From Haloarcula sp. H-GB4 (GTDB lineage Archaea; Halobacteriota; Halobacteria; Halobacteriales; Haloarculaceae), in NCBI RefSeq assembly GCF_030848575.1, contig NZ_JAVDDX010000001.1, positions 1,054,001 through 1,118,000 on the forward strand: a stretch of DNA of 64,000 bases, written 5' to 3'. Position numbers and translations under genes: made by a program. The notes below the pieces were generated by a model, which had not been told where the DNA came from, did no database searches, and saw only the letters and a program-made list of their open reading frames with translations. Positions 37,246-46,014 of this stretch are shown piece by piece (position 1 is the stretch's first letter; each line of letters starts with the position of its first letter).

Positions 37246-37399
37246 TGAAACGGCGGCCTGCGGTCGCCGTATACTACCTGCGCTTCTATTGACTGCCCGG
37301 ACGGGCCGTTTTTAGTAATGAATCCCGGCAGCGAGTTGTGGCGAATGTAACTCTGCTGAATGGTTTTATTTATGACAGCTGACTGAGGACTGTACGAAG

Positions 37400-38194
37400 A
37401 TGGGTGACACGCTCAACTACGACGAGGCGGAAGCCCGGCAGGAGGAAGCGATATACAGAACACCGGCCGCAGCGGCGCGTCGGGAGCGAGTCCGGGACCT
37501 GCTCGCACCTGACCCAGGCGACACCGTTCTTTCTATTGGCTGTGGACCGGGCTTCGAGCCGGCGGAGATCGGCTGGGCGGTCGGCAATGCGGGACACGTC
37601 CACGGTATCGACCGGAGCAAGTCGATGCTTGAACTCGCCCGGGAACGCTGTGCCCCGCTCCCGCAGGTGACCGTGTCACTGGGAGGCGCTGGCAACCTTC
37701 CAGTGGCTGACGAATCGGTCGACGCGGCCGTTGCGGTGCAGGTGTTCGAGTACCTCGAAACACCTGCGTCGGCAGTTGCAGAACTGGCCCGTGTCCTGCG
37801 ACCCGGCGGGTCCGCTGTCGTCTGTGACGCGGACTTTTCGTCGCTTGTCTGGCGCAGTCCAGATCCCGAGCGAATGGCCCGCGTCCTCAAGGCGTTTGAC
37901 GACCACTGCCCGCAGCCACGGCTCGGCTCCCGTCTGGCCCCGGTTCTCCGTGAGGCTGGGCTGACAGTCGACCGGGTCGAACCGAACACCATCGTCAACA
38001 GTCGGCTCGAAGCGGGGACGTTCGCGTATCATCTCATGCAGTTCATCGAGGACTATGCAGCTGGCCATGGAGCCATCGGGCGGATGGCGGCACAGGCCTG
38101 GGCGGACGACCTACGGGAGCAGGAGGTCGCCGGAGAGACGTTTTTCAGTTTCACACAGTACTGCTATCTTGTTCGCAAACCTTCGCCGCGGTAG
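37400..38194 (+). CDS. Class I SAM-dependent methyltransferase
   Basis: 264 aa. Motif I is VLSIGCGPGFEPAEIG (about 43-58), followed by HGIDRSKSMLELAR (motif II, acidic residue binding the ribose) and LRPGGSAVVCDADF. It resembles UbiE/COQ5-like and Methyltransf_11 proteins, so small-molecule or quinone methylation are options; the substrate cannot be told. A TATA element 30 nt before the ATG indicates its own promoter. Confidence 0.88.
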   Translation: MGDTLNYDEAEARQEEAIYRTPAAAARRERVRDLLAPDPGDTVLSIGCGPGFEPAEIGWAVGNAGHVHGIDRSKSMLELARERCAPLPQVTVSLGGAGNLPVADESVDAAVAVQVFEYLETPASAVAELARVLRPGGSAVVCDADFSSLVWRSPDPERMARVLKAFDDHCPQPRLGSRLAPVLREAGLTVDRVEPNTIVNSRLEAGTFAYHLMQFIEDYAAGHGAIGRMAAQAWADDLREQEVAGETFFSFTQYCYLVRKPSPR

Positions 38195-38297
38195 GTTGGC
38201 AATATGTGGGAGACAAAGCGCCCGGTATCGTGACTCTCGTTCGCACACACAATAGAATCGGGTTTGGACCCATATGCCGGTATCCCTAACAGATAGT

Positions 38298-39668
38298 ATG
38301 CATGTTTTCTGGCACCAGCGGGACCTTCGGATACCGGACAACCGGGGGCTGACTGCTGCCGCCGCAGACGACGAAGTACTGTCGGTGTACGTTCTCGACA
38401 CGGACCTGCTGGCAAACGTTGGGAAGCGGCAACGAGCATTCCTGCTGGCCGGTGTCCGAGCGCTGAAACAGGCGTATCGGGACCACGGCGGGGACCTGCT
38501 CGTCAGGAAGGGGAGCGCCGTTGAGGTGCTCTCAGACGTCGTCGAGGAGTACGACGCCGACCGGGTGTACTACAACAAGCATTACCGGCCCGTGCGGCGG
38601 AACCGCCAGCGGCGGGTCGACAAAGCGCTCCCGACGAAATCGCTGACTGACCTCGTGCTCGTTGACCCGGCAGGGCTCGATAGTCAGTACGAGAACCACA
38701 GCTGCTTCTATGACGACTGGCAGGCTCACCACAAGCTACCGCCGGTCGGCAGTCCGGACTCGGATTCACTCGTCGACGTGTCGGACCCGACGACAGCGCC
38801 GACCATTGAGACAGATATCGACTTACCCACGCCCGGCTACGAGGGCGCACGGCAGCGGTACGACGACTTCCTCACCGGCGGCATCGAGACGTACAACGAC
38901 ACCCGGGATGATATGCGGGCCGCCGTCGAGCGGCCGACCAGCGCCATCTCACGGATGTCCCCGTACCTCGCGGCGGGGATGATCGGCATCCGCGAGATGT
39001 GGCGCGATGCGTCCGACCGACATACCGAAGCCACCGGCGACGCCCAGCGGAACATCCAGAAGTACCGCTACGAGCTTTCGTGGCGCGAACAGAGCTACCA
39101 CCTGCTGTACCACAACCCGACACTGCTGTCGGAGAACTACAAGTCGTTCCCAAACCACATTCAGTGGGAAAACGACGAAGACAACTTCGAGGCCTGGAAG
39201 CGCGGCGAGACGGGGTATCCGCTCGTTGACGCCGGTATGCGCCAGCTCGAACAGGAGGGATACATCCACAACCGGCCGCGCCAGAACGTTGCGTCCTTCC
39301 TCACGAAGCATCTCCTCGTCGACTGGCGCGAGGGGGCGCGGCATTTCCGGAAGCGACTGATCGACCACGACCCAGCTAACAACGCCGCCAGCTGGCAATG
39401 GACGGCCTCGACCGGGACAGACTCAGTGGACGTGCGGATCTTCGACCCAGTCGCACAGATGAGCAAGTACGACAGTGGGGCGGACTACGTTACGGAGTAC
39501 GTGCCGGAACTTCGTGACGTTCCGGCGGACAAGATCGTCGACTGGCCGACGCTCTCAGACGGCGAACGCAAGGAACTGGCCCCGGACTACTACCACCCAA
39601 TCGTCGACCGGAACGCCGCCTACGAGCGAGCACAGCGCGTGTTCGAGACGGCGCTTGGGAAGCGGTAA
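38298..39668 (+). CDS. phr: Deoxyribodipyrimidine photolyase (cryptochrome/photolyase family)
   Basis: 456 aa from the ATG at 38298 (MHVFWHQRDLRIPDNRGL); an in-frame ATG 8 codons upstream is less homologous. The N-terminal antenna domain and the C-terminal FAD domain are complete, the latter with GETGYPLVDAGMRQL, HNRPRQNVASFLTKHLL and SWQWTASTGTD. It uses blue light to split cyclobutane pyrimidine dimers, important for sun-exposed halophiles. Class I-type CPD photolyase is most likely; a cryptochrome function cannot be excluded. Confidence 0.93.
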   Translation: MHVFWHQRDLRIPDNRGLTAAAADDEVLSVYVLDTDLLANVGKRQRAFLLAGVRALKQAYRDHGGDLLVRKGSAVEVLSDVVEEYDADRVYYNKHYRPVRRNRQRRVDKALPTKSLTDLVLVDPAGLDSQYENHSCFYDDWQAHHKLPPVGSPDSDSLVDVSDPTTAPTIETDIDLPTPGYEGARQRYDDFLTGGIETYNDTRDDMRAAVERPTSAISRMSPYLAAGMIGIREMWRDASDRHTEATGDAQRNIQKYRYELSWREQSYHLLYHNPTLLSENYKSFPNHIQWENDEDNFEAWKRGETGYPLVDAGMRQLEQEGYIHNRPRQNVASFLTKHLLVDWREGARHFRKRLIDHDPANNAASWQWTASTGTDSVDVRIFDPVAQMSKYDSGADYVTEYVPELRDVPADKIVDWPTLSDGERKELAPDYYHPIVDRNAAYERAQRVFETALGKR

Positions 39669-39697
39669 GCGGGTCGAGCGCGTCGCCGACGCCGTTT

Positions 39698-39907
39698 TCA
39701 GTCCTTGTTGACCATCACTTCGCTGGCCTTGATTACCGCCGACACCTCGTCGCCTTCGGCGAGGTTGAGCCGGTCGGCTGACCCCCGTGTAATCGTCGAC
39801 GTGACTGTCTCGCCACCGTCCAGTTCGATGACAACCTCAGCCATTACTTCATCCATCGTTACTGAACGAATCGTTCTGTTGAGATTGTTCCGGGCACTGA
39901 GTGCCAT
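39698..39907 (-). CDS. TOBE-domain (molbindin-like) protein
   Basis: 69 aa, a single Mop/TOBE domain: MALSARNNLNRTIRSVTMDEVMAEVVIEL and a second half with GDEVSAVIKASEVMV. Stand-alone TOBE proteins oligomerise and bind molybdate or tungstate in the cytoplasm. No molybdate transporter or ModE is adjacent. Upstream on the minus strand is an A/T-rich patch (39917-39935) with TATTATATT that may be its promoter. Confidence 0.88.
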   Translation of the reverse strand: MALSARNNLNRTIRSVTMDEVMAEVVIELDGGETVTSTITRGSADRLNLAEGDEVSAVIKASEVMVNKD

Positions 39908-39993
39908 ACAAACTAGTTAGGAATATAATACTAATACAGTTGTCATCCCGGGAAGTATGGCCACAGGACTGGCAAGTGGACCGATCCGTATAG

Positions 39994-40476
39994 TCACGAG
40001 CGGGCCGCGAACAGCCACGCTGCCACCGCGACAGCCCCAGTGACGCCGGTGAGCCAGATGTCCGTACTCAGATAGAGCCCCGGCGTGGGCGGGTGGTACT
40101 GTGTCAGGGGCCACAGCACTTCGTACGACCGCCCAGAGGCCTTCAGCAGAAGCGAATCGGCAAACAGGTGACTGGCCGCTCCGAGCGACAGCAGACCGAA
40201 CACGCGCCGTCGGTCGGCGCGGTTCACGACCACTACCCCTACGAGGACGGCGACGAACGCGCCACCGAGCGTGTGGACGCCCATCCAGTCAAACGGGGTG
40301 TCCAGCACCGCCTCGACGGCCGCAGCATCTACAAGAATCATGATCTTCGCCATATCCGGAATGAACGCGCCCGCCATACCCACAGTGACATACTCCCCAG
40401 TGAGCCAGTCGTACCGTAGCGACAGGAGGGTACAGATGGTGAACGCGATGAAAGCGTGCGAAAGCAGGTCCGGCAT
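39994..40476 (-). CDS. YdjM-like membrane-bound metal-dependent hydrolase (second copy)
   Basis: 160 aa with four hydrophobic helices. Early MPDLLSHAFIAF, then GAFIPDMAKI, GVHTLGG and ASHLFADSLL give the histidine/aspartate pattern of the YdjM/DUF457 group, as in the gene at 16708. Its start shares one base with the upstream stop (TGATG at 40474-40478 on the minus strand), so the two are translated together. Confidence 0.75.
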   Translation of the reverse strand: MPDLLSHAFIAFTICTLLSLRYDWLTGEYVTVGMAGAFIPDMAKIMILVDAAAVEAVLDTPFDWMGVHTLGGAFVAVLVGVVVVNRADRRRVFGLLSLGAASHLFADSLLLKASGRSYEVLWPLTQYHPPTPGLYLSTDIWLTGVTGAVAVAAWLFAARS

Positions 40477-41024
40477 CAGGTACGCACCTCCTGCACCCGT
40501 GTGCGGAGCGTCTGTATCGGCCGGAGTGGTTCCTCACGCCGGCACAGTGCCCCCGTTTGCCAGTTCAGCCGCCAGCCACAGACTAGCCGTCCGAGGGTCC
40601 ACAGGCCGGCGATGGCAGAGACGAGGTACATCGCAGTGTAATTTGTCGCGGGCACGCTCACGCTGTTCTCCGCGGTGATGGTCCGGTCTGAGCCGAGCGT
40701 CCCGTACACCTGCAGCGATTCGCCTTCGGCGACAGCTCTGTCGATGTTCTGGACCGTAACCGTGAGCGTGCCGCTGTGGTACTCACCATTGGCAGCGTAC
40801 TCGTACTCGACGGCGATCTCGACCGGCTCGGTCCCAGTCACCGCGCCAGTCACCTGAACAGATTCGCCAACGTGAGTGTCGGGATGCTGGGCCATCGCAT
40901 TTCCATCGGGGTAGTCACCCAGTGCCGGAGTGGGCGTGGTCGCCCCCAGTCCGACCATGAGTGCAAACAGCACAGCCAGCAGTCCACAGATAGCGACGAC
41001 CCTACCCACCCACGAATGGAGCAT
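40476..41024 (-). CDS. Membrane protein with external OB-like domain, unknown function
   Basis: 182 aa. An N-terminal transmembrane helix (about 5-27), an extracytoplasmic strand-rich region (40-125) with HPDTHVGESVQVTGAVTGTE and GESLQVYGTLGSDRTI that resembles an OB-fold, and a second transmembrane helix (about 130-150), then a basic tail. It forms a pair with the YdjM-like gene. I do not recognise a family name. Confidence 0.65.
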   Translation of the reverse strand: MLHSWVGRVVAICGLLAVLFALMVGLGATTPTPALGDYPDGNAMAQHPDTHVGESVQVTGAVTGTEPVEIAVEYEYAANGEYHSGTLTVTVQNIDRAVAEGESLQVYGTLGSDRTITAENSVSVPATNYTAMYLVSAIAGLWTLGRLVCGWRLNWQTGALCRREEPLRPIQTLRTRVQEVRT

Positions 41025-41088
41025 TCAAATCTCGGTGCGGGCGGCGGGATATAAACTCTGGTGCTTGGTGTCGATGTCGCCCGTGTGC

Positions 41089-42258
41089 CTACTCAGGCTT
41101 GCCAGGCAGGACATCCGGGTCGCCGGAGCGGTAGATGTACTCGACAGCGACGCCGGTCAGCGGCGAGTCGGCGGCCGTCGCATACGACTTCGCGAGATCA
41201 AGGTACTGTTCGGTCACATCGACGACGCGTCGATAGGCGGCTTCGTCGTCGGGCGCGAGCAGGTACTCGGCGGTGACAGGCGTCAGTTGCCCCTCAGCGC
41301 GGTCGTCGTCGTAGTCGTCCACGTCGTCGAGCCACACCTGCGCGCCGATGATGGCGAGGACGATGGCCTTCGCGAACTCATCGTCGATATCGAGGCCGGC
41401 GAGCCGATAGAGGTCAAGCATCCCGTCGTAGAGGACGCCCACGCGAGCGTACTGGGTCTTGCTGTAGGGGAGTCCCTTCTCTGTCTCGGTGAGGGTCGCT
41501 GGCTCCTCGTCGTACTCAGCAAATTTGTATGCTTCGCGGATATCAGTCAGGGCATCGGCATCACCGTCCTCGGCTGCAGTCATCAGCTCCCGGAAGTAGT
41601 CGTCGCGGTTCTGGTGCGCTTCGCTGTAGTCGACGGCCCACTGGTACGCGTTCTCGACAACAGGCGGCATATCTTCCAACAGGCCGTCGAGGTGGGACTG
41701 TAGCGCGGACTGGGCGACCTCGGCGACGCGGCGGCGGTCGGCTTCACTCGCGTCAAAGTCAACCTCGAAATCCTCGAACTCGTCGTCGTTGATCGCGTCG
41801 CGCATGTCGCCATCGATGAGTGCCTCGATGGAGAGGCGAGTCATCTGCTCCGCGCGGACGACCATCTCGCGGGGCGCAAGGTCCTGTGCTGGCCCCTGTT
41901 CCAGCGCCGTCTCGTCGACGGTCGGCACGCCGTCGGCGATAGCATCGATGACAGGATCGCCGGGTGCCTGCTGACGGGCATTGCGGTAGATGTAGCCCAG
42001 CGTCAGCTGTGCTGGCAGGATAAGCTTCGTGTCGTAGGAGAACTCGACCGGCCAGCCGAACTCGTCTTCGAGGGCGTCCTCGATGCGGTCGGTTACGTCG
42101 TCGACCATCGCCTCGGTGCGGTCGTCGATCTCAGATTTCAGCGAGAGACTGCCGGCGTCGAACACGCCGGTGTCCGCATAGTATCCCAGCACCGCCCGTA
42201 GCGCCGTTGGCAGTCGCCGCCTGTCAGCGAGCACGCCCGCGCCTGTCTTGAGAACCAT
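41089..42258 (-). CDS. Asp-rich all-helical protein of unknown function
   Basis: 389 aa, conserved-looking and predicted mostly helical. The striking part is IIGAQVWLDDVDDYDDDRAEG at 303-322: a helix ending in Q-x3-DDxxDxxDD-x3-G, which recalls the second aspartate-rich motif of trans-isoprenyl diphosphate synthases (Q-x2-DD-x2-D-x3-D-x3-GK). No first DDxxD motif in the usual place is clear, so enzymatic activity is uncertain and acidic halophilic composition could mislead. It is divergent from a geranylgeranyl-reductase-like gene 111 bases away. Confidence 0.6.
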   Translation of the reverse strand: MVLKTGAGVLADRRRLPTALRAVLGYYADTGVFDAGSLSLKSEIDDRTEAMVDDVTDRIEDALEDEFGWPVEFSYDTKLILPAQLTLGYIYRNARQQAPGDPVIDAIADGVPTVDETALEQGPAQDLAPREMVVRAEQMTRLSIEALIDGDMRDAINDDEFEDFEVDFDASEADRRRVAEVAQSALQSHLDGLLEDMPPVVENAYQWAVDYSEAHQNRDDYFRELMTAAEDGDADALTDIREAYKFAEYDEEPATLTETEKGLPYSKTQYARVGVLYDGMLDLYRLAGLDIDDEFAKAIVLAIIGAQVWLDDVDDYDDDRAEGQLTPVTAEYLLAPDDEAAYRRVVDVTEQYLDLAKSYATAADSPLTGVAVEYIYRSGDPDVLPGKPE

Positions 42259-42369
42259 TGTATGTCGCCCCGGGTGTTCCCGTCATGGTAGTGGGGCCGT
42301 CTTTACCCTTTCGAGACTGCCCTCGGTGTATTCGGAAAGACTGATTACCGACAGGGAATACCCACAACC

Positions 42370-43605
42370 ATGCGCGAGCGCTTTGACGTGGTAATAGCCG
42401 GAGCCGGGCCTGCTGGGGCGCAGTGTGCCCGTGATCTAGCGGAGCGAAACTACGAGGTGCTCGTTCTCGAGACCGAGTCCGAAGACGGGTTCCCGCGTCA
42501 GAGCAACAAGTCCACCGCCGGGACGTTCATGTCAGCGATGACGGGCTTTGCGATTCCCGATGACGTGGTAATGAACTACACGGACAACGTCGTCCTTGAG
42601 TCCCCTAACGACCACTACGTCCGCAACCAGACCGGAGCCGTTCTTGAGTTCGCGGAGTTCAAACAGTGGCTTGTCTCGGAGGGGCGGGACAAGGGCGCGA
42701 CCTACCGCTTTGACTCCCGCGTTTCGGCCCCCATCATGGAGAACGGGGAAATCGTCGGTGTCCGCTACGACGGCGACGAAGAGGTGTACGCGGACATCGT
42801 CATCGACGCCACTGGCCCTGCCGCGCCGCTGGCGAAGGAACTAGACGTGTGTAACCTCCAGCGGAATCATCAGGCTATCGGCGTCGAATACGAGTTTGAG
42901 GGCGTCGAAGTCGACCACGACGACTACGCCGACCTCCGTGACGCGATGATGCTCCGTCTGGATCACGACCTCGCTCCAGGTGGCTACTCTTGGATTTTCC
43001 ACACTGGTGAAGACACGGCGAAAGTGGGCCTTTGTTACATCCAGAACGGCTCCCACCAGAAGTACGCGAAAGACGGGATGGGGATCGACGACTATCTGGA
43101 GTACTGGCTCGATTCGGACCCCCGGTTCGACGACGCCGAGCGGATCGAGGGCACGCAAGCTCACCGCGGGTCGGCCCACATCCAGCCACCCGATTCGATG
43201 AGCACGGACAACTTCATGGCTATCGGCGACACTGTCCCGACTGTTGACCCGCTATGGGGCGAGGGAATCCACAAAGGGATGAAGTCGGCCCGCGCTGCCG
43301 CCGCGACGGCTGACTCAGCGCTCAAGCCAGACGAACCCGACACGTCGGCGGAGAACCTCTCCGTCTACGACCAGCTCTGGCACAGCGAGGTGGCCCCGAA
43401 ACACAACGCGCGCCTGATGATGACGGAACTGCTGTATCTCGCCCCGAACGAACGGTATGACCAGCTGATGGATGACCTCCGGAGTACCGGACAGGACACC
43501 CTCAGGCAGATCAACGGCGGCGACCGTCGGGCGATCGCGAAGCTAACCCACCTCTCTGACATGCCGATTCTCGTCGAATACGCGCGCCGTCGCCTCGATA
43601 TTTGA
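42370..43605 (+). CDS. Geranylgeranyl reductase-family flavoprotein
   Basis: 411 aa. FAD-binding Rossmann start VVIAGAGPAGAQCARDLAERN, a GD motif FMAIGDTVPTVDPLWGEGIHKGMKSAR near 290, both typical of geranylgeranyl/digeranylgeranylglycerophospholipid reductases, which saturate the isoprenoid chains of archaeal lipids. Halobacteria have several paralogues; this one may act on lipids, menaquinone side chains or another polyprenoid. Length fits the family. The NAD-kinase-like gene follows after 51 bases on the same strand. Confidence 0.82.
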   Translation: MRERFDVVIAGAGPAGAQCARDLAERNYEVLVLETESEDGFPRQSNKSTAGTFMSAMTGFAIPDDVVMNYTDNVVLESPNDHYVRNQTGAVLEFAEFKQWLVSEGRDKGATYRFDSRVSAPIMENGEIVGVRYDGDEEVYADIVIDATGPAAPLAKELDVCNLQRNHQAIGVEYEFEGVEVDHDDYADLRDAMMLRLDHDLAPGGYSWIFHTGEDTAKVGLCYIQNGSHQKYAKDGMGIDDYLEYWLDSDPRFDDAERIEGTQAHRGSAHIQPPDSMSTDNFMAIGDTVPTVDPLWGEGIHKGMKSARAAAATADSALKPDEPDTSAENLSVYDQLWHSEVAPKHNARLMMTELLYLAPNERYDQLMDDLRSTGQDTLRQINGGDRRAIAKLTHLSDMPILVEYARRRLDI

Positions 43606-43656
43606 CGCGGCTGCACGAAGTGCGGCAGGTTTTTTTCCGCCGGCCCGGAGTTTCAG

Positions 43657-44373
43657 ATGATGGAAACCCCCGTTGGTGTAGTCGGTGACGACGCCCTGGC
43701 AGATGTGCTTCGAGACGCCGGCGTGGCTGTTGAACGGGGTCGTGATGGCGCTGTTCCGAAGACCGACCGAGTCGTCGCTGCTGGTGAGGACGCCGTCGCT
43801 GCCGTGGCACGGGCCGAGGGTGACCCGCTCGTGTTACCGGTCGCAGCGGGTCGCGGCGTCCGGTCAGTGCCACGCGACGACGCCGTCGCCGCTGTGTCGG
43901 GACTTGCTGATGCCCGGATTGAGACGCATCCAGTTCTCCACGTGACAATGCCTGACGGGACGGTCGAACAGGCATTCTGGGACGTGACTCTCGTCACCGC
44001 CGACGCCGCTCGCATCTCTGAGTTCACTATCGCGTCGACAGCCGACCGCATCGGACAGTTCCGGGCCGACGGTGTCGTAATCGCGACGGCTGCCGGCTCA
44101 CCGGGCTATGCCCACCGCGTCGGCGGTCCGATTCTGGCACCGTCGGACCAGGCAGTGGTGGCACCGATCGCACCGTTTGCAACCGACCCGGATCACTGGG
44201 TGTTGCCTGTCGACGGACTCAGTGCTTCGATTGAGCGCGACGAGGCGACTGTCGAGTTGCTCGTCGATGACCGCATATCCCGCCCCGTCAGCTATCAGGA
44301 GCGTATCACAATCTCGGTCGGGTCGCCCGTCCGGACCGCTGTTGTCGACGAAAGCCGGTCCAGATTCGAGTGA
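43657..44373 (+). CDS. NAD kinase-like protein with altered active-site motif
   Basis: 238 aa. The C-terminal half resembles the NAD-kinase beta-sandwich: DGVVIATAAGSPGYAHRVGGPIL corresponds to the GL(I)xxTPTGSTAY segment, then APIAPF. The N-terminal half is abbreviated, and where NAD kinases have GGDGT(L/F) it reads VVAAGEDAVAAVA, lacking the two catalytic glycines and threonine. It may be inactive or have another role. The downstream position after the reductase suggests a link to NADP supply or sensing, which is inference. Confidence 0.7.
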   Translation: MMETPVGVVGDDALADVLRDAGVAVERGRDGAVPKTDRVVAAGEDAVAAVARAEGDPLVLPVAAGRGVRSVPRDDAVAAVSGLADARIETHPVLHVTMPDGTVEQAFWDVTLVTADAARISEFTIASTADRIGQFRADGVVIATAAGSPGYAHRVGGPILAPSDQAVVAPIAPFATDPDHWVLPVDGLSASIERDEATVELLVDDRISRPVSYQERITISVGSPVRTAVVDESRSRFE

Positions 44374-44414
44374 GATTGGAAAGACACTAATGGACGGTGG
44401 ACAGAGCTTTGCAT

Positions 44415-44876
44415 ATGCAGCCATCCGTAACGCTCTTTGGGCCACTGGATACCATTCTGGGGAACCCCACAGTCGGCGGTTCGTTCCTCATCGAGTACAT
44501 CATCTTCGGAGTGGTAATTGTAAACTTCCTCACGCGGCAACTCGCCCATAGAAGCCACGTCAAACAGTACGAAAACGATGGCGCGGACGCGATCAGCCGC
44601 CACCCGGCACACACGTTCACCAACATCGCACTGGTCGTGCTGTCGTTTTTCTACATGACGCTCCACCACCATGGCGGGATGGTCTTGTCCGTGCTCGTAC
44701 TCGGTGCGGTCATCACTGACTTCTTCGAGTTCGAGTCCCGAAAAGTCGAAGCCCGCCGTGACATCCCGCTGGAACGGCCGAAAGGGGCCATCGTCGCTGC
44801 TCTCGTGATGTTCATGTACGCGGGCTACCAGAGCTTGTTCTGGGTCATCAAGGGTCCCTGGAGCTCCATCGTCTGA
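44415..44876 (+). CDS. Conserved haloarchaeal membrane protein near the cytochrome b operon
   Basis: 153 aa from the ATG at 44415. Three or four transmembrane segments (about 20-38, 66-80, 84-102 and 126-145), with a histidine-rich TLHHHGGM loop. No family with a known function is recognised. Together with the genes at 45109-51074 it lies in the cytochrome b/halocyanin neighbourhood, though on the opposite strand. Confidence 0.7.
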   Translation: MQPSVTLFGPLDTILGNPTVGGSFLIEYIIFGVVIVNFLTRQLAHRSHVKQYENDGADAISRHPAHTFTNIALVVLSFFYMTLHHHGGMVLSVLVLGAVITDFFEFESRKVEARRDIPLERPKGAIVAALVMFMYAGYQSLFWVIKGPWSSIV

Positions 44877-45108
44877 ACACCGCCCCCGTTTTGCCGTCAT
44901 CAAGCACCTGTACTTTGCTAGCCGTGCCTATCGATAGCCCCGCGTATGCGGCCGGCAATCACATCACACCAATTACTTTGCGAATGTACATTCAAGTAGT
45001 AAATAAGTGCATGTTTACTTAATTTTGAGTGTTCTGGCCGACAGAATGGCCTAGAATCAGGCGAAATTGTTTAATACTATCGATGTAGTTGTGTCTATGT
45101 AGACGAAA
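44877..45108 (+). promoter_or_regulatory. A/T-rich promoter region of the small HTH gene
   Basis: 232 bases without a gene. From 44980 to 45100 it is much richer in A/T than the surroundings. TTTAATA at 45070-45076 lies about 36 nt upstream of the ATG at 45109, giving a short leader. Further up, a second TATA-like cluster (45000-45025) may serve another start. Confidence 0.45.
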
Positions 45109-45285
45109 ATGTCACACAGGTCCCTCACTACGGCGCTGACACTGTACCGCGGGGAAACACTCACACTAGAAGAAGCGGCGACGTACAGCGGGGTGTCACC
45201 GACAAAGTTCGCCGCGGCGCTTCGTTCCCGCGGGATTCAGGTACGTGACGAAGACAGCCCACCGGTCAATCGGACTGCAAACTGA
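45109..45285 (+). CDS. Small helix-turn-helix protein
   Basis: 58 aa, beginning MSHRSLTTALTLYRGETL. Residues 10-45 form a compact helix-turn-helix (LTLEEAATYSGVSPTKFAAALR) with the shape of a minimal DNA-binding domain, followed by a polar tail. It belongs to a small haloarchaeal family I recognise by the TTALTLYR start but cannot assign a target. Convergent with the membrane gene at 45323 and next to the cytochrome b operon, so a regulator of that operon is possible. Confidence 0.7.
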   Translation: MSHRSLTTALTLYRGETLTLEEAATYSGVSPTKFAAALRSRGIQVRDEDSPPVNRTAN

Positions 45286-45322
45286 GGGGGGCGTCGGTCC
45301 CGAAAAAAGCTACTGCGTACTG

Positions 45323-45592
45323 TTACGCCGACCGCTCGTTCAGGTACGTCTGGAATTCACTGATCAGTGGAAGCACGACCCAGAAGGTCAGCGCGCCCAG
45401 CACTGCGAACCAGAAGAGCGCGTCGCCCATGAACAGGGCAATCTGGTCGAACGTGGTCGGTTCTTCGATGGTAAGTTCGCCGATGAGCTGTGCCCCTTCG
45501 AAACTCGGCGTGTTGTACCAGCCCTTGACGGTCATCCAACCCAGTCCGCCGACCATGAGGCACGCGAACCCCTTCATGAACTCGTCAGCCAT
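45323..45592 (-). CDS. Small membrane protein at the end of the cytochrome b operon
   Basis: 89 aa from the ATG at 45592 (MADEFMKGFACLMVGGLGW). Two transmembrane segments (about 5-25 and 55-77). Last gene of the minus-strand run that begins with the halocyanin; 10 bases after its upstream neighbour. Uncharacterised in haloarchaea as far as I know; an accessory or assembly subunit of the cytochrome complex is the simplest guess. Confidence 0.7.
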   Translation of the reverse strand: MADEFMKGFACLMVGGLGWMTVKGWYNTPSFEGAQLIGELTIEEPTTFDQIALFMGDALFWFAVLGALTFWVVLPLISEFQTYLNERSA

Positions 45593-45602
45593 TATCCGAA
45601 CG

Positions 45603-45902
45603 TTAGGTAGCGTCGTCTTTAGACTTTCCCATTTCCTCGGTACGGAACCGTGTCGAAAACGCATAGACGACTGTGCCAGCGAGGATACACGCGATTCCGG
45701 CGATGCCGACCGGAACATCGATCTCCGAGGCAGGCGCTGACGCCCGCTGTGTTGCCACGTCGACGAGGATGAATCCGGCGACGACACTGACGATCGCAAA
45801 CAGCGTTGAAAACACTGTCACGGCTTTGTACACACGAAGCGGCACCACAACGTCCCGCCGCTCTGAACCGTCTTCAGTCCCCGCTGACTGGTCCTCTGTC
45901 AT
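45603..45902 (-). CDS. Small two-helix membrane protein of the cytochrome b operon
   Basis: 99 aa from the ATG at 45902 (MTEDQSAGTEDGS), soluble acidic N-terminus then two transmembrane helices (about 30-50 and 63-83). 112 bases separate it from petD upstream and 10 bases from the next gene. No functional family recognised; conserved position next to petD suggests a role in the same complex. Confidence 0.7.
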   Translation of the reverse strand: MTEDQSAGTEDGSERRDVVVPLRVYKAVTVFSTLFAIVSVVAGFILVDVATQRASAPASEIDVPVGIAGIACILAGTVVYAFSTRFRTEEMGKSKDDAT

Positions 45903-46014
45903 CGGTACTAGTAAGGACGGGAGCCACTTTACTGCGGCGAGACGGGGCCGCAATGCTTGCGGTGGAAACGAGCTGTGGGTGAAAAGAAATGACGGAGGAA
46001 CCGACCGACCGGGG

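Noticed and set aside
45001..45100. A/T-rich stretch considered as a sign of an insertion element or origin
   Set aside because: No inverted terminal repeats, target duplication or transposase; no orc1/cdc6 gene or repeated ORB-like sequence nearby. A promoter is sufficient explanation.
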